A model generated the notes under the pieces. The model saw nothing but the letters and a program-made list of their open reading frames with translations, was not told the origin of the DNA and ran no database searches. Positions 40,177 through 49,138 of a DNA stretch of 64,000 nt are shown here, piece after piece (the first letter of the stretch is position 1; each line of letters starts with the position of its first letter). The stretch lies in contig UCIT01000067.1 in the NCBI GenBank assembly GCA_900472625.1, positions 1-64,000 on the forward strand. The letters are read 5' to 3'. The stretch is from Hyphomicrobiales bacterium. Its GTDB lineage: Bacteria; Pseudomonadota; Alphaproteobacteria; Rhizobiales; Rhizobiaceae. The translations under genes were made by a program, and so were the position numbers.

Positions 40177-42957
40177 TCAGGCCGCGATCTTGCGGGACCG
40201 CATCGGCATCGGCCGGCCGAGCAGATAACCCTGCGCCTCGTCGCAACCTTCGTCGAACAGGATCCCGAGTTGCACATCCGTCTCCACGCCTTCGGCGAGC
40301 ACCGGAATGCTCAGGCTCTGACCGAGCGCGACGATAGCACGAATGATCGCCTTCGCCTGATCGCTGGTCTCGACCTCCTTCATGAAGCTGCGATCAAGCT
40401 TGATCTTGTCGAACGGGAAAGCCCGCAGCGTCTCGAGCGAGGAATAACCTGTACCAAAGTCGTCGATGGCGATCGACACACCGAGGTTCTTCACCTGCCG
40501 CAACGTATGAAGCGCCCGCTCCTTGTCGACGATGATCGAGGATTCGGTGATCTCAAGCTCCAGCCTCCATGGCTCCAGCCCAGTTTCCAGCAGAACCGAG
40601 TGGACCAGACGGGCGATATCCTGATGACCGATCTGGATCGGCGACAGGTTGACGGCGATCTTGTGCTTGTCGGCCCATCCGGCCGCTTCCTTGCACGCTT
40701 CCCGCAACACCCACTCGCCGATCGGCACGATCGCGCCGCATTCTTCGGCGATAGAGATGAAATCGCCGGGCGGAACATTGCCCCGCGTCGGATGCTGCCA
40801 GCGCAGCAGGACTTCGTGGCCCGTCACGTCGCCTGTCAGCACCGACTTCTGGACCTGGTAATGTAGGTGCAATTCATGCCTGTCGATCGCCAACCACAGA
40901 TCGGTGGCGATCTTCCGGCGGTCCCGGGCAGCCTCGTCCATGGCCATTTCGTAGAAGCAGATACGCTCGCTGAGCGTCGCCTTGGCGCGGTACATGGCAA
41001 GGTCGGCGTTGGCGAGCAGCAGTTCGCCTGTGGCGCCGTCCTGCGGGTAGATCGCAACCCCGATGCTGGCCTCGGAATAGATGTCGAAGCCGTCGATCTT
41101 GAACTCCGCCGTCAGACTTGCCTCCAGCCGCGCAATGAAATCGTGCAGGTCGCCAATGTCTGCAAACTGCTTGACGGCGGCGAATTCGTCGCCTCCGAAC
41201 CTGGAAACGAATTCATCCTCCTGCAGGATCGCACTCATGCCCTCGGCCAGCTTGATCAGCACCTGGTCGCCCGCACTGTGACCGCGTTGATCGTTGATTT
41301 CCTTGAACTTGTCGAGATCGATGCCGATGACCGCAACCTGCGTCCCGGCACGCTTAGCAACGGCAAGCTCATGTGCCAGCCGCTCGGAGAACTCCGATCG
41401 ATTGGGCAATCCGGTCAGCGCGTCGTGCCGCGCCATGAAGGCGATCTTCTCTTCCGAGCGCAGCCGTTCGGTGATGTCCTCGAACGTCGACACCCAGCCG
41501 CCGTCCTGCAGCTTGTTGAGATTGACCTGGATCGACTTCCCCTGCGTCATCTTGTGAACGATTGAGCGCTCGCCCGAATGCAGCGCACGCATCAGCTTAT
41601 CGTAGTGATCGGATGTCCGCTTCGAGAGCAGCTCGGCGTCCTGGATGGTGTTTGCGTAGCCCATCGCGATGATCTGGCGGTATGCAAGCCCGGGCTTGAT
41701 CGCCCCTTCCGGAAAATCGAATATCTCGCTGTAGCGGCGATTGGCGATGACCAGATGTTCCTCGGCATCGAACAGGCAGATGCCCTGCGAGACGTTTTCA
41801 AGCGCCAGATCGAGGTTTCGCGACACCTCCTTGAGACGGTCGCGGTCAGCCTTCTGCTCGGTCACATCCTTGGTAATCTTCGCATAGCCCGCCAGGCTGC
41901 CGTCCGCGCCCCAGATCGGATCGATGACCACATGCGCCCAGAACGATGTACCATCCTTGCGGAAGCGCCAGCCCTCGGCCTCGAACTTGCCGTCGATGCG
42001 TGCCGTTTCCAGCGCCATCTGCGGCAAGCCCCTGGCTCGATCCTCTTCGGAATAGAAGCGCCCAAAATCCTCGCCGACGATTTCGTCGGCGGTATATCCT
42101 TTTGCCCTCTGCGCCCCGGCATTCCAGTTGGTCACCCGGCCGTCGCAGTCCAGCATGTAGATTGCGTAGTCGGTAACGCCCTGTACCAGCATCTCGAAAC
42201 GCGCTTCGCTCTCCTTGGTCGAGGTTTCGGCGCGCATCGCAAATAGCGCTGCCGCAAAGCCGGAGGCAATCATCGAAAGAGAAACGGACAGCAACGTCAC
42301 TACCATGAAGCCGGTCGACATTGTTTCGCTCGGATCGATCGCCGGTCCCGGGCCGGGAACGATCGTCAACGCACCCATCGCAGTGAAATGCATGGCAACG
42401 ATGGCGACACAGACGACCGCGGCCGGTGTCAGCAGCTTGCGCGCAGAGGTCTTGATTTCCGGCAGCAGGGCAAAACCGATCGCGGAGATGATCACCGCAC
42501 ATGCCATCGATGCAACAACCAGCGAACGATCCCACGCCATCGTGCCCGGAAACTGCACGGCAAGCATGCCGAGGAAATGCATCGACGTGACGCCGACACC
42601 GAACAGAGCCCCGGCAACCGCCCGCCCGAACCTGCTCCCGCTCAATGCCGCAAAGCTGACGGCCGCCAGCGTAGCAACCAGCGCGATGGCGAGCGACGTC
42701 AATGTCTCCGACGTGTCGTAACCGACGACCACGCCGCCGTCATAGGCGAGCATCGCCACGAAATGCGTCGCCCATATACCGAACCCGCCGGCAGCACCAC
42801 CCATCAGCAGCCAGATCAGCCGCGCGACTTTCACCGTGCTGCGCGCCCGCTGCAGAAGCGTCAGCGCCGCCAGACTTGACAGGAAACACAGGCATGCCGC
42901 CAGAGCGACCAGTCTGGTGTCGTGCATGTAGGCAAGGCATGAGAGAACGGTGAACAT
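40177..42957 (-). CDS. MHYT-PAS-PAS-GGDEF-EAL cyclic di-GMP protein
   Basis: A 926-residue membrane protein. The N-terminal MHYT sensor (about 1-245) has seven helices with the repeated motifs ATHFVAMLA, SMHFLGMLA and AMHFTAMGA, proposed to bind copper and sense O2, CO or NO. Two PAS domains follow (about 252-375 and 385-495), then GGDEF (RFGGDEFAA, active form) and EAL (HEVLLRWQHP, with Glu kept; DDFGTGYSSL and LAEGVET intact). It could both make and break c-di-GMP; no RxxD inhibitory site precedes GGDEF. Related in layout to Pseudomonas MucR and YkoW. Confidence 0.93.
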   Translation of the reverse strand: MFTVLSCLAYMHDTRLVALAACLCFLSSLAALTLLQRARSTVKVARLIWLLMGGAAGGFGIWATHFVAMLAYDGGVVVGYDTSETLTSLAIALVATLAAVSFAALSGSRFGRAVAGALFGVGVTSMHFLGMLAVQFPGTMAWDRSLVVASMACAVIISAIGFALLPEIKTSARKLLTPAAVVCVAIVAMHFTAMGALTIVPGPGPAIDPSETMSTGFMVVTLLSVSLSMIASGFAAALFAMRAETSTKESEARFEMLVQGVTDYAIYMLDCDGRVTNWNAGAQRAKGYTADEIVGEDFGRFYSEEDRARGLPQMALETARIDGKFEAEGWRFRKDGTSFWAHVVIDPIWGADGSLAGYAKITKDVTEQKADRDRLKEVSRNLDLALENVSQGICLFDAEEHLVIANRRYSEIFDFPEGAIKPGLAYRQIIAMGYANTIQDAELLSKRTSDHYDKLMRALHSGERSIVHKMTQGKSIQVNLNKLQDGGWVSTFEDITERLRSEEKIAFMARHDALTGLPNRSEFSERLAHELAVAKRAGTQVAVIGIDLDKFKEINDQRGHSAGDQVLIKLAEGMSAILQEDEFVSRFGGDEFAAVKQFADIGDLHDFIARLEASLTAEFKIDGFDIYSEASIGVAIYPQDGATGELLLANADLAMYRAKATLSERICFYEMAMDEAARDRRKIATDLWLAIDRHELHLHYQVQKSVLTGDVTGHEVLLRWQHPTRGNVPPGDFISIAEECGAIVPIGEWVLREACKEAAGWADKHKIAVNLSPIQIGHQDIARLVHSVLLETGLEPWRLELEITESSIIVDKERALHTLRQVKNLGVSIAIDDFGTGYSSLETLRAFPFDKIKLDRSFMKEVETSDQAKAIIRAIVALGQSLSIPVLAEGVETDVQLGILFDEGCDEAQGYLLGRPMPMRSRKIAA

Positions 42958-43447
42958 GGCAGATCCAAGGTAATTTACCTCTCTGCTTTCATACGCGGCG
43001 ACTTAAAAAAGCAATAACTGCATTTGCCTTGCCGCATTTGACGTCTGCCAAGTCTCGACGTCATTAATAGCCTGACAACGCGCGATTATCCTGAGTTTAA
43101 ACAACGCAATGCACCGGTTTCTCAAGTTGAATTAGAGCATTGAAATACAATGGCGTTCCAGCCATAATTCTTGAACCTGCTCAGCCGCCGCTCACTTTTA
43201 AGGAGCGTGGAGGCCCACCTCGCATCGCAATGCCTGATCGCGCACTGCCGGGTCCGTCGATCGGTGTACCGTGTTGCTTCAGCGACCGCCTCAACCCTTG
43301 CCATTGCAGCGCAACTAGACTATAGCGCACGCGTCCGCGCAGACACCCTTGGAGGCAATGCGGATGAGGATGGGGTAACCCGCCTCCAGTTTCGTGACCG
43401 GCACAGGCCGTCGCGAAGCTCTCCATATAACCTCGGAAGGAAAAGTC
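42958..43447 (+). other. Intergenic region and rplY leader
   Basis: No gene is supported in 490 bases. The 42958-43140 part is AT-richer than its surroundings and probably holds the promoter of the minus-strand MHYT gene. The 43250-43447 part should be the rplY promoter and leader; it contains the hairpin described separately. Confidence 0.4.
43350..43388 (+). promoter_or_regulatory. Long hairpin in the rplY leader
   Basis: TGGAGGC (43350-43356) pairs perfectly with GCCTCCA (43382-43388); inside is a further GGG-GTAA-CCC. It lies 59 bases before the rplY start and is not followed by T's, so a leader structure rather than a terminator. A role in L25 or stress control is a guess. Confidence 0.4.
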
Positions 43448-44059
43448 ATGAGCCAGAAAAGTTACGAGCTCAAGGCCGAGGCGCGCGAACGGGTTGGTAA
43501 GGGGTCCGCCCGTGAACTTCGCCGCAATGGTCTTATTCCAGCTGTCATCTATGGTGACAAGCAGGCCCCAGTTTCTATCACCCTCAACACCAATGAGGTG
43601 ACGAAGCGCATCCACGCCGGCGGTTTCATGACCACCGTTGCAACGATCGACGTCGACGGCAAGAAGTACAAGGTTCTGCCGAAGGACTACCAGCTCGATC
43701 CGGTCCGCGACTTCACGATGCACGTGGACTTCCTGCGCGTATCCGGCAACACCGCCGTTACCGTTGCGATCCCGGTTCACTTCATCAATGAAGAAAAGTC
43801 CCAGGGCCTCAAGGTTGGCGGCGTTCTGAACATCGTTCGTCACGACGTCGAAGTTCATTGCCCGGCTGATGCCATCCCTGAGTTCTTCAACATTGACCTC
43901 AGCGGCAAGAAGATCGGCGACAGCATCCACATTTCCGAAGTCACCCTGCCGAAGGGCGTGACCACGGTTATCTCCGACCGCGACTTCACGATCGCGACGA
44001 TCGTTGCTCCGGCAGCTGGCGTCTCGGAAGAAGAAGAAGCAGGCGAAGCTGAAGCTTGA
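43448..44059 (+). CDS. rplY: 50S ribosomal protein L25/general stress protein Ctc
   Basis: A 203-residue L25 of the long, Ctc type: an N-terminal 5S-rRNA-binding domain (SYELKAEARERVGKGSARELRRNGLIPAVIYG) and a C-terminal beta domain, ending in an acidic EEEEAGEAEA tail. It binds 5S rRNA in the large subunit. GGAAGGAAAAG precedes ATG 43448; an ATG at 43394 is out of keeping with homologues. A strong terminator follows, so it is separated from the c-di-GMP gene behind it. Confidence 0.96.
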   Translation: MSQKSYELKAEARERVGKGSARELRRNGLIPAVIYGDKQAPVSITLNTNEVTKRIHAGGFMTTVATIDVDGKKYKVLPKDYQLDPVRDFTMHVDFLRVSGNTAVTVAIPVHFINEEKSQGLKVGGVLNIVRHDVEVHCPADAIPEFFNIDLSGKKIGDSIHISEVTLPKGVTTVISDRDFTIATIVAPAAGVSEEEEAGEAEA

Positions 44060-44083
44060 TCGCTTGAATGATTTGTAAAGTAT

Positions 44084-44118
44084 AAGGCCCGCTTTCTCGC
44101 GAAAGCGGGCCTTTTCAT
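44084..44118 (+). terminator. Intrinsic terminator of rplY
   Basis: A near-perfect 14-bp stem, AAGGCCCGCTTTC with GAAAGCGGGCCTT, closes a short loop and is followed by TTCATTT. One of the strongest terminators in the window. Confidence 0.9.
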
Positions 44119-44238
44119 TTGTACGAAAGCGGCCGCTTCAACATCAGTTAAGATATTTCATGGAAGCATTGCTCAACGTTCGAAGAGACTTGGTTGCTCT
44201 GGGCGCGGAAACGTCATGACAAGGAGCAGACGCAGGCA

Positions 44239-46599
44239 ATGCACAATTCCGTTCAGAACAGATTTCTAGGAATTGTGTTTGGCGCACTGCTTCTCCTGGT
44301 AACCCCGCTCTTCGTTCTCTTCCTCTTTCTTTCCTCCGAACGCGCCGAAAAGGAAATCCGCGATCATATCTCGGTTCTGCTTGTCGCCAATTCGCAGGCA
44401 CTCGCCAAGCCGCTCTGGGATCTCGACGAAGACAGCGTCGCGCAGATCAGTGCGACCGTCGTTTCGCAGGGAACCATCGTCAAGGTTCAGGTGCGCGACA
44501 AGTCCGGCCAGCTGGACGTCACCCAGTCGACCATTCCCAAGTCCTTCCGAGGTGACCTCGTCGAGGTTTCGCGCGCCATTATCTACAGCGCGCTCGACGG
44601 GCCTAAGAACCTCGGCTCGATTTCGGTCTTCTATCCCGCCCTCGGGCTGTTTTCCGGCCTGCAGCAGGAGGAGATCGTCTTCATGTCGATCTTCGTCTTC
44701 GCCGTCCTCATCGTCTTCAGCGCCGCCCTGATCGCCAACCGCTTCGTCCTCATCCGGCCGCTGATGCGCCTGACCGCAGCCATCGAGGCGACCGGCCAGG
44801 TCGGCTCGCGCCACCGCGTCGATTGGCAATCGAACGACGAGATGGGCCGGCTGGCGCGCAGCTTCAACGAGATGCAGACCAAGCTCGAAAGCGAAGAGCA
44901 GGAACTGAAGCTCGCCCATCGCCGCGCCATCGACATCTACGACCTGACGCCGGCCATGCTGTTCTCGCTCGACGAGGACGATCGGATCACCGCTGTCAGC
45001 GACTACTGGCTCGTCGCCACAGGCTATGAGCGCCGCCGCATCATCGGCTGCCATTTCGTCGATCTCGTCACGCCGGAGACCAGCGCGATCTTCCTGCACC
45101 GCAAGGACGAGCGCCGCGACGGCAAGGCCGTCGATGTGACCGTCAAGTTCCTCTGCGCCGACGACAGCGTCATGGACGTTCTGATCCTGGAATCGAAAGC
45201 AGCGACCGGCGGGCACGACCTGCTCTCGCTGTCCGTCATGACGGACGTCACGGCGCTGAAGGCCTCCGAGGCGAGAAACCATCAGCAGGCGATCACCGAC
45301 CATCTGACCGGGCTTCTCAATCGCCAGGGCTTCGAGACCGTTCTCGACGGAAAGATCCGTGAAGCCGACGCTGCCGGCCAGGAACTCGCCTGCCTGTTCG
45401 TCGACCTCGACCGCTTCAAGTGGATCAACGACAATCTCGGTCACGCCGAAGGTGACAAGGCTTTGCGCGAATTTGTCGGCCGCCTGAAGGCCAGACTTGC
45501 GCCATCGGATGTTGCAGCCCGCCTCGGTGGCGACGAATTTGCAATCCTGCTACCGGCCAAGGACGCCGGACGCGTCGCCGACGCCATGGCCGAGCATCTC
45601 GCCGCCATCTTCAGCGAGCCGTTCGGAACCGACATGTATCTGAGCGCCAGCGTCGGCATCGCCATCTATCCACGCCACGCCGACAATGCCGCCGAACTGC
45701 TGCAGAAGTCCGACATGGCGATGTATGCGCGCAAGCGTGACGGCAAGAACGGTGCCCAGCACTTCGACAATGGCATGATCGATCACGCCCGCGCTCGCGC
45801 CGAAATCGAAAGCTGCATCGAGATCGGCCTGATCGAGGACTGGTTTGAGGCCTACCTACAGCCGATCGTCAATCTCGACGGACGCGGCATCGCCGGCTTC
45901 GAGGCGCTGATGCGCCTGAACCATCCGCAGAAGGGGCTGATGGCTCCGGCCGAAGTTATCAGCGTTGCCGAAGAGACGGGCAAGATCATCCGGGTCGGCA
46001 ACGTGATCATGGACAAGGCGATCGAACATCTTGCCCATCTGTCGGAAATGACAGGCATGAACGACAGCTACCTCGCCATCAACTTCTCGCCATTGCAATT
46101 CGAGCCCGGCCTGCCCGCCCGCCTTGCCGCGTCGCTGATGCGCCACAGCATCCGTCCGGAGCGGATCGTCGTGGAGATCACCGAGGCGGTGCTGATGCAC
46201 AACAACCCCGAAATTCGCAAGATCGTCAGCGACATCCGCCAATTCGGCTGCCGCGTCGCGCTCGACGACTTCGGCACCGGCTACTCGTCGCTGAGCTATC
46301 TCAATCGCTTTACCGTCGACATCATCAAGATCGACCAGTCCTTCACCCGCTCGATCAACGACGCCAATGAGGACATCAGGCAGAAGAGCCGTATGCTGGT
46401 CGAAAGCATCACCACGCTGTCGCACAAGATGGGTTGCACCGTCATCGCCGAGGGCATTGAGACGGAAGAGGAATGCAGCACCCTATGCGAGATGGGCCTC
46501 GACTACGGCCAGGGCTATCTCTTCCATCGTCCACAGACCGCGGCACAGCTGATCGCCAGGATGGCCGGCGCGACCAGCGCCCTCGCCCGCGCCTCTTGA
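44239..46599 (+). CDS. Membrane receptor with HAMP, PAS-like, GGDEF and EAL domains
   Basis: A 786-residue inner-membrane protein. Helix 1 (IVFGALLLLVTPLFVLFLFL) and helix 2 (IVFMSIFVFAVLIVFSAALIA) enclose a periplasmic domain of about 125 residues with a KPLWDLDEDSVAQI segment, typical of c-di-GMP receptors. HAMP, a PAS-like region, GGDEF (RLGGDEFAI) and EAL (FEALMRLNHP, DDFGTGYSSL, IAEGIET) follow. Both catalytic motifs look intact, so net activity is open. ATG 44239 begins just before helix 1. A solute-binding protein gene follows after 21 bases and probably supplies the ligand. Confidence 0.92.
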   Translation: MHNSVQNRFLGIVFGALLLLVTPLFVLFLFLSSERAEKEIRDHISVLLVANSQALAKPLWDLDEDSVAQISATVVSQGTIVKVQVRDKSGQLDVTQSTIPKSFRGDLVEVSRAIIYSALDGPKNLGSISVFYPALGLFSGLQQEEIVFMSIFVFAVLIVFSAALIANRFVLIRPLMRLTAAIEATGQVGSRHRVDWQSNDEMGRLARSFNEMQTKLESEEQELKLAHRRAIDIYDLTPAMLFSLDEDDRITAVSDYWLVATGYERRRIIGCHFVDLVTPETSAIFLHRKDERRDGKAVDVTVKFLCADDSVMDVLILESKAATGGHDLLSLSVMTDVTALKASEARNHQQAITDHLTGLLNRQGFETVLDGKIREADAAGQELACLFVDLDRFKWINDNLGHAEGDKALREFVGRLKARLAPSDVAARLGGDEFAILLPAKDAGRVADAMAEHLAAIFSEPFGTDMYLSASVGIAIYPRHADNAAELLQKSDMAMYARKRDGKNGAQHFDNGMIDHARARAEIESCIEIGLIEDWFEAYLQPIVNLDGRGIAGFEALMRLNHPQKGLMAPAEVISVAEETGKIIRVGNVIMDKAIEHLAHLSEMTGMNDSYLAINFSPLQFEPGLPARLAASLMRHSIRPERIVVEITEAVLMHNNPEIRKIVSDIRQFGCRVALDDFGTGYSSLSYLNRFTVDIIKIDQSFTRSINDANEDIRQKSRMLVESITTLSHKMGCTVIAEGIETEEECSTLCEMGLDYGQGYLFHRPQTAAQLIARMAGATSALARAS

Positions 46600-46620
46600 C
46601 CGAAAGGAGAAGGCAATACG

Positions 46621-47340
46621 ATGAAATCACTTTTGCTTGCCGCTCTCATCAGCCTGACCGGTGTCAGCGGCGCACACGCCGCAACCGTCCAGCTCTTTAC
46701 CGAGGAATATCCGCCTTTCAGCTATCATGAAGGCAACACGATGAAAGGTGCATCGACCGAGCAGGTCGAGATGGTGATGCATGCGGCCGGTATCGACTAC
46801 AAGATCGAAATCATGCCCTGGACCCGCGCCTACGCGGCAGCGCAAACCACGCCGATGACCTGCGTCTTTTCGACCGCCCACAATGACGCGCGCGACAAGC
46901 TGTTTAAATGGGTCGAGCCGCTGCTGGTCGACGACAACATCTTGGTCGCCAAGGCGGGATCCGGGATTTCGGCAACGAGCCTTGATGACGCGAAAAAGTA
47001 CATCGTTGGGACCCACCGCGGCGACTACACCCAGGATCTGCTGAAGGCCATGGGATTTACCAGGATCGACGTCGCCAGCGATTTCTCGGCGACGCTTCGC
47101 AAGCTGCTGAGCGGCCGCATCGACATCATGCCGGTTTCCGGCCTCTATCTTGAAAAGATGCAGGCCGACCAGCCGCTGGTGAAGATTGCCCTCCTGTCCT
47201 CGCTGTCGCTGGGCATCGCCTGCGAGAAGAACTTCCCCGACGATCTCCGCGCCAGGATGCAGTCCGCGCTCGACGCCCTGATAGCCGACGGCACGCAGAA
47301 GACGATCTTCGCGAAATACGGCTTGCATCCCGAAAACTGA
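46621..47340 (+). CDS. Periplasmic solute-binding protein (family 3), no ABC partners
   Basis: A 239-residue exported protein with signal peptide (KSLLLAALISLTGVSGAHA) and the family 3 binding-protein core (VQLFTEEYPPFSYHEGNTMKGASTEQVEMVM, then MPWTRAYAAAQ and LSGRIDIMPVSG). Family 3 proteins usually feed amino-acid ABC importers, but no permease or ATPase gene is nearby. It is cotranscribed with the GGDEF-EAL receptor (21-base gap, GAAAGGAGAAGG ribosome-binding site). The simplest reading is a ligand-loaded sensor partner for the receptor. Which ligand is unknown. Confidence 0.88.
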   Translation: MKSLLLAALISLTGVSGAHAATVQLFTEEYPPFSYHEGNTMKGASTEQVEMVMHAAGIDYKIEIMPWTRAYAAAQTTPMTCVFSTAHNDARDKLFKWVEPLLVDDNILVAKAGSGISATSLDDAKKYIVGTHRGDYTQDLLKAMGFTRIDVASDFSATLRKLLSGRIDIMPVSGLYLEKMQADQPLVKIALLSSLSLGIACEKNFPDDLRARMQSALDALIADGTQKTIFAKYGLHPEN

Positions 47341-47430
47341 TTTTGATGACCCTCGGCATGCTGGCGCTTGACTTTGCCGTCGTTTCGCGGTGGTGAACGT
47401 CGAGACGTTTCTGCGAGGAATGAACCCGCC

Positions 47431-48171
47431 ATGCTTGTTATCGCCGGCCTCGGCAATCCCGGCAGACAATATGCCGGCAACCGCCACAACATCGGCTTCA
47501 TGGCCGTCGACGCCATCCATCGTCGCCACAGTTTTTCGCCGTGGTCGAAGAAGTTCAAGGCCGAGATCGCCGAAGGCGAGATCGCGGGCGAGAAGGTGCT
47601 GCTGATCAAGCCGCAGACCTACATGAACCTGTCGGGCGAATCCGTCGGCGAGGCGATGCGCTTCTACAAGCTGCAGCCATCCGACATCGTCGCCGTCTAC
47701 GACGAGCTTGACCTTGCGCCCGCCAAGGCGCGCATCAAGACCGGCGGAGGCCATGGCGGCCACAACGGCATCAAATCGCTCGACGCCCATTGCGGTAAGG
47801 AATACCGGCGGCTGCGCCTTGGCATCGGCCATCCCGGCAACAAGGATCTGGTTCAGCACTACGTGCTCGGCGATTTCGCCAAGGTCGACCAGACATGGCT
47901 CGAGCCGATGCTCGATGCGCTGGCCGACAATGCCGACATGCTGGTCCGCAACGAGGATTCACAGCTGATGAACAAGCTCGCGCTGGCTGTCGGCGGCAAG
48001 GCCGACGAGGACAAGCCGAAGCCTGCGAAGGCGCCCACCACCGCCGGTCCCAAGCCCGCGGGAAAGTCGCACATCCATCAAGCCCGCAACAGCGCCCAGC
48101 CGAAGAAGCTGCCGACGACGGGACCGATGGCCGAGATGCTGAAGAAGATGTTCGGAAGCAAGGACGACTGA
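47431..48171 (+). CDS. pth: Peptidyl-tRNA hydrolase Pth
   Basis: A 246-residue enzyme that frees tRNA from stalled peptidyl-tRNA. The N-terminal LVIAGLGNPGRQYAGNRHNIGF holds Asn9 and the catalytic His19; YMNLSG, VYDELDL and GGHGGHNGIKS complete the active site. After about residue 190 comes a rhizobial Lys/Pro/Ala-rich tail (ADEDKPKPAKAPTTAG) ending LKKMFGSKDD, absent from the E. coli enzyme. It is followed 2 bases later by a GNAT gene. Confidence 0.95.
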   Translation: MLVIAGLGNPGRQYAGNRHNIGFMAVDAIHRRHSFSPWSKKFKAEIAEGEIAGEKVLLIKPQTYMNLSGESVGEAMRFYKLQPSDIVAVYDELDLAPAKARIKTGGGHGGHNGIKSLDAHCGKEYRRLRLGIGHPGNKDLVQHYVLGDFAKVDQTWLEPMLDALADNADMLVRNEDSQLMNKLALAVGGKADEDKPKPAKAPTTAGPKPAGKSHIHQARNSAQPKKLPTTGPMAEMLKKMFGSKDD

Positions 48172-48173
48172 CC

Positions 48174-48629
48174 GTGTCGCCTTCGCCTCTCGTCATCCGC
48201 ACGGCCGAAAAGGCGGACCTGCCCACCCTGCTCTCTCTTTACCGCGAACTGAGCCCCACCGACCCCATCATCGATCCGGCGACCGCCGACGCTCGCTTCG
48301 ACGCGATGCTCAGCCATCCCGGGATGCATGTGCTGCTGGGGTTTGATGACGCCACCGCAGCGGCGACCGTGACGCTCGTCGTCATCCCCAACCTGACGCG
48401 TAACGGCGCGCCCTATGCGCTGATCGAGAACGTCGTCACTGCCGCACGCTATCGCAAACGCGGATACGCCGCGGCGTTGATCGCGCACGCTGTCGAGACG
48501 GCCTGGGATACAGGTTGCTACAAGGTGATGCTACTTACCGGATCGAGCGACCCGGCGACGTTGCGATTTTACGAAAACTGCGGCTTCGTGCAGAACAAGA
48601 CAGGCTTCCAGATCAGGCGAAGCGTCTGA
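48174..48629 (+). CDS. GNAT family N-acetyltransferase
   Basis: A 151-residue acetyltransferase. The acetyl-CoA motif is visible as IENVVTAARYRKRGYAAALIAHAVETA (by position about 85-110) with the Q/RxxGxG/A pattern RKRGYAA, and motif B as PATLRFYENCGF. GTG 48174 with AAGGA 9 bases upstream starts the protein 2 bases after pth, so it is in the pth operon. The acceptor substrate is unknown. It is convergent with clpS, 2 bases away. Confidence 0.85.
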   Translation: MSPSPLVIRTAEKADLPTLLSLYRELSPTDPIIDPATADARFDAMLSHPGMHVLLGFDDATAAATVTLVVIPNLTRNGAPYALIENVVTAARYRKRGYAAALIAHAVETAWDTGCYKVMLLTGSSDPATLRFYENCGFVQNKTGFQIRRSV

Positions 48630-48631
48630 GC

Positions 48632-48955
48632 CTATTCCTCGGGCTCGGTCCTGAACATCAGCGGGAAGCCGGCCTCTTTGCCGAAATCGGTCGCTTCCTT
48701 GGCCTTGGTCTCGGCTATATCTTTGGCGCAGACCACCACGACGGCACTGCCCATCTTGTGGGCGGTCAGCATCACCCGGTATCCGGTCTCCTCGCTCATC
48801 CGGAACACGGCTTTCAACACCACCGTCACGAACTCGCGTGGCGTAAAGTCGTCATTGACGAGGATGACCTTGTAGAGCTTCGGCCGATCGAGCTTCGGCT
48901 TCGACTTCACTTTTGGCTTCAGGCCGACGTCGTTTTCACTCATCGGGCGGTCCAT
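48632..48955 (-). CDS. clpS: ClpS adaptor of the ClpAP protease (ClpS2-like)
   Basis: A 107-residue ClpS, which carries N-degron substrates to ClpA. VILVNDDFTPREFVTVVLKAVF and LTAHKMGSAVVVVCAKDIAETKA hold the N-degron pocket residues (Asn-Asp-Asp, His). The sequence is nearer to the second rhizobial ClpS paralogue than to the clpA-linked one, and indeed no clpA is nearby. ATG 48955 has no clear ribosome-binding site; ATG 48943 is an alternative. The charged N-tail LKPKVKSKPK is disordered. Confidence 0.9.
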   Translation of the reverse strand: MDRPMSENDVGLKPKVKSKPKLDRPKLYKVILVNDDFTPREFVTVVLKAVFRMSEETGYRVMLTAHKMGSAVVVVCAKDIAETKAKEATDFGKEAGFPLMFRTEPEE

Positions 48956-49138
48956 TCATTAATGACAGGAAAATGGGGCGAGCGCGTTGCTCAGCGTGAC
49001 CATTATATTGCACTGCAAGCGCAGCTTTCAAGCCAAACCCGCTTTGATCGCGTGAGATCTGCTCGAAAAGCTTGACCCGGAGGCGGCTTTTACCCCATAC
49101 GCACGGCCAAGGAATTCAAGAACAGCAGGTTTCAGGCC

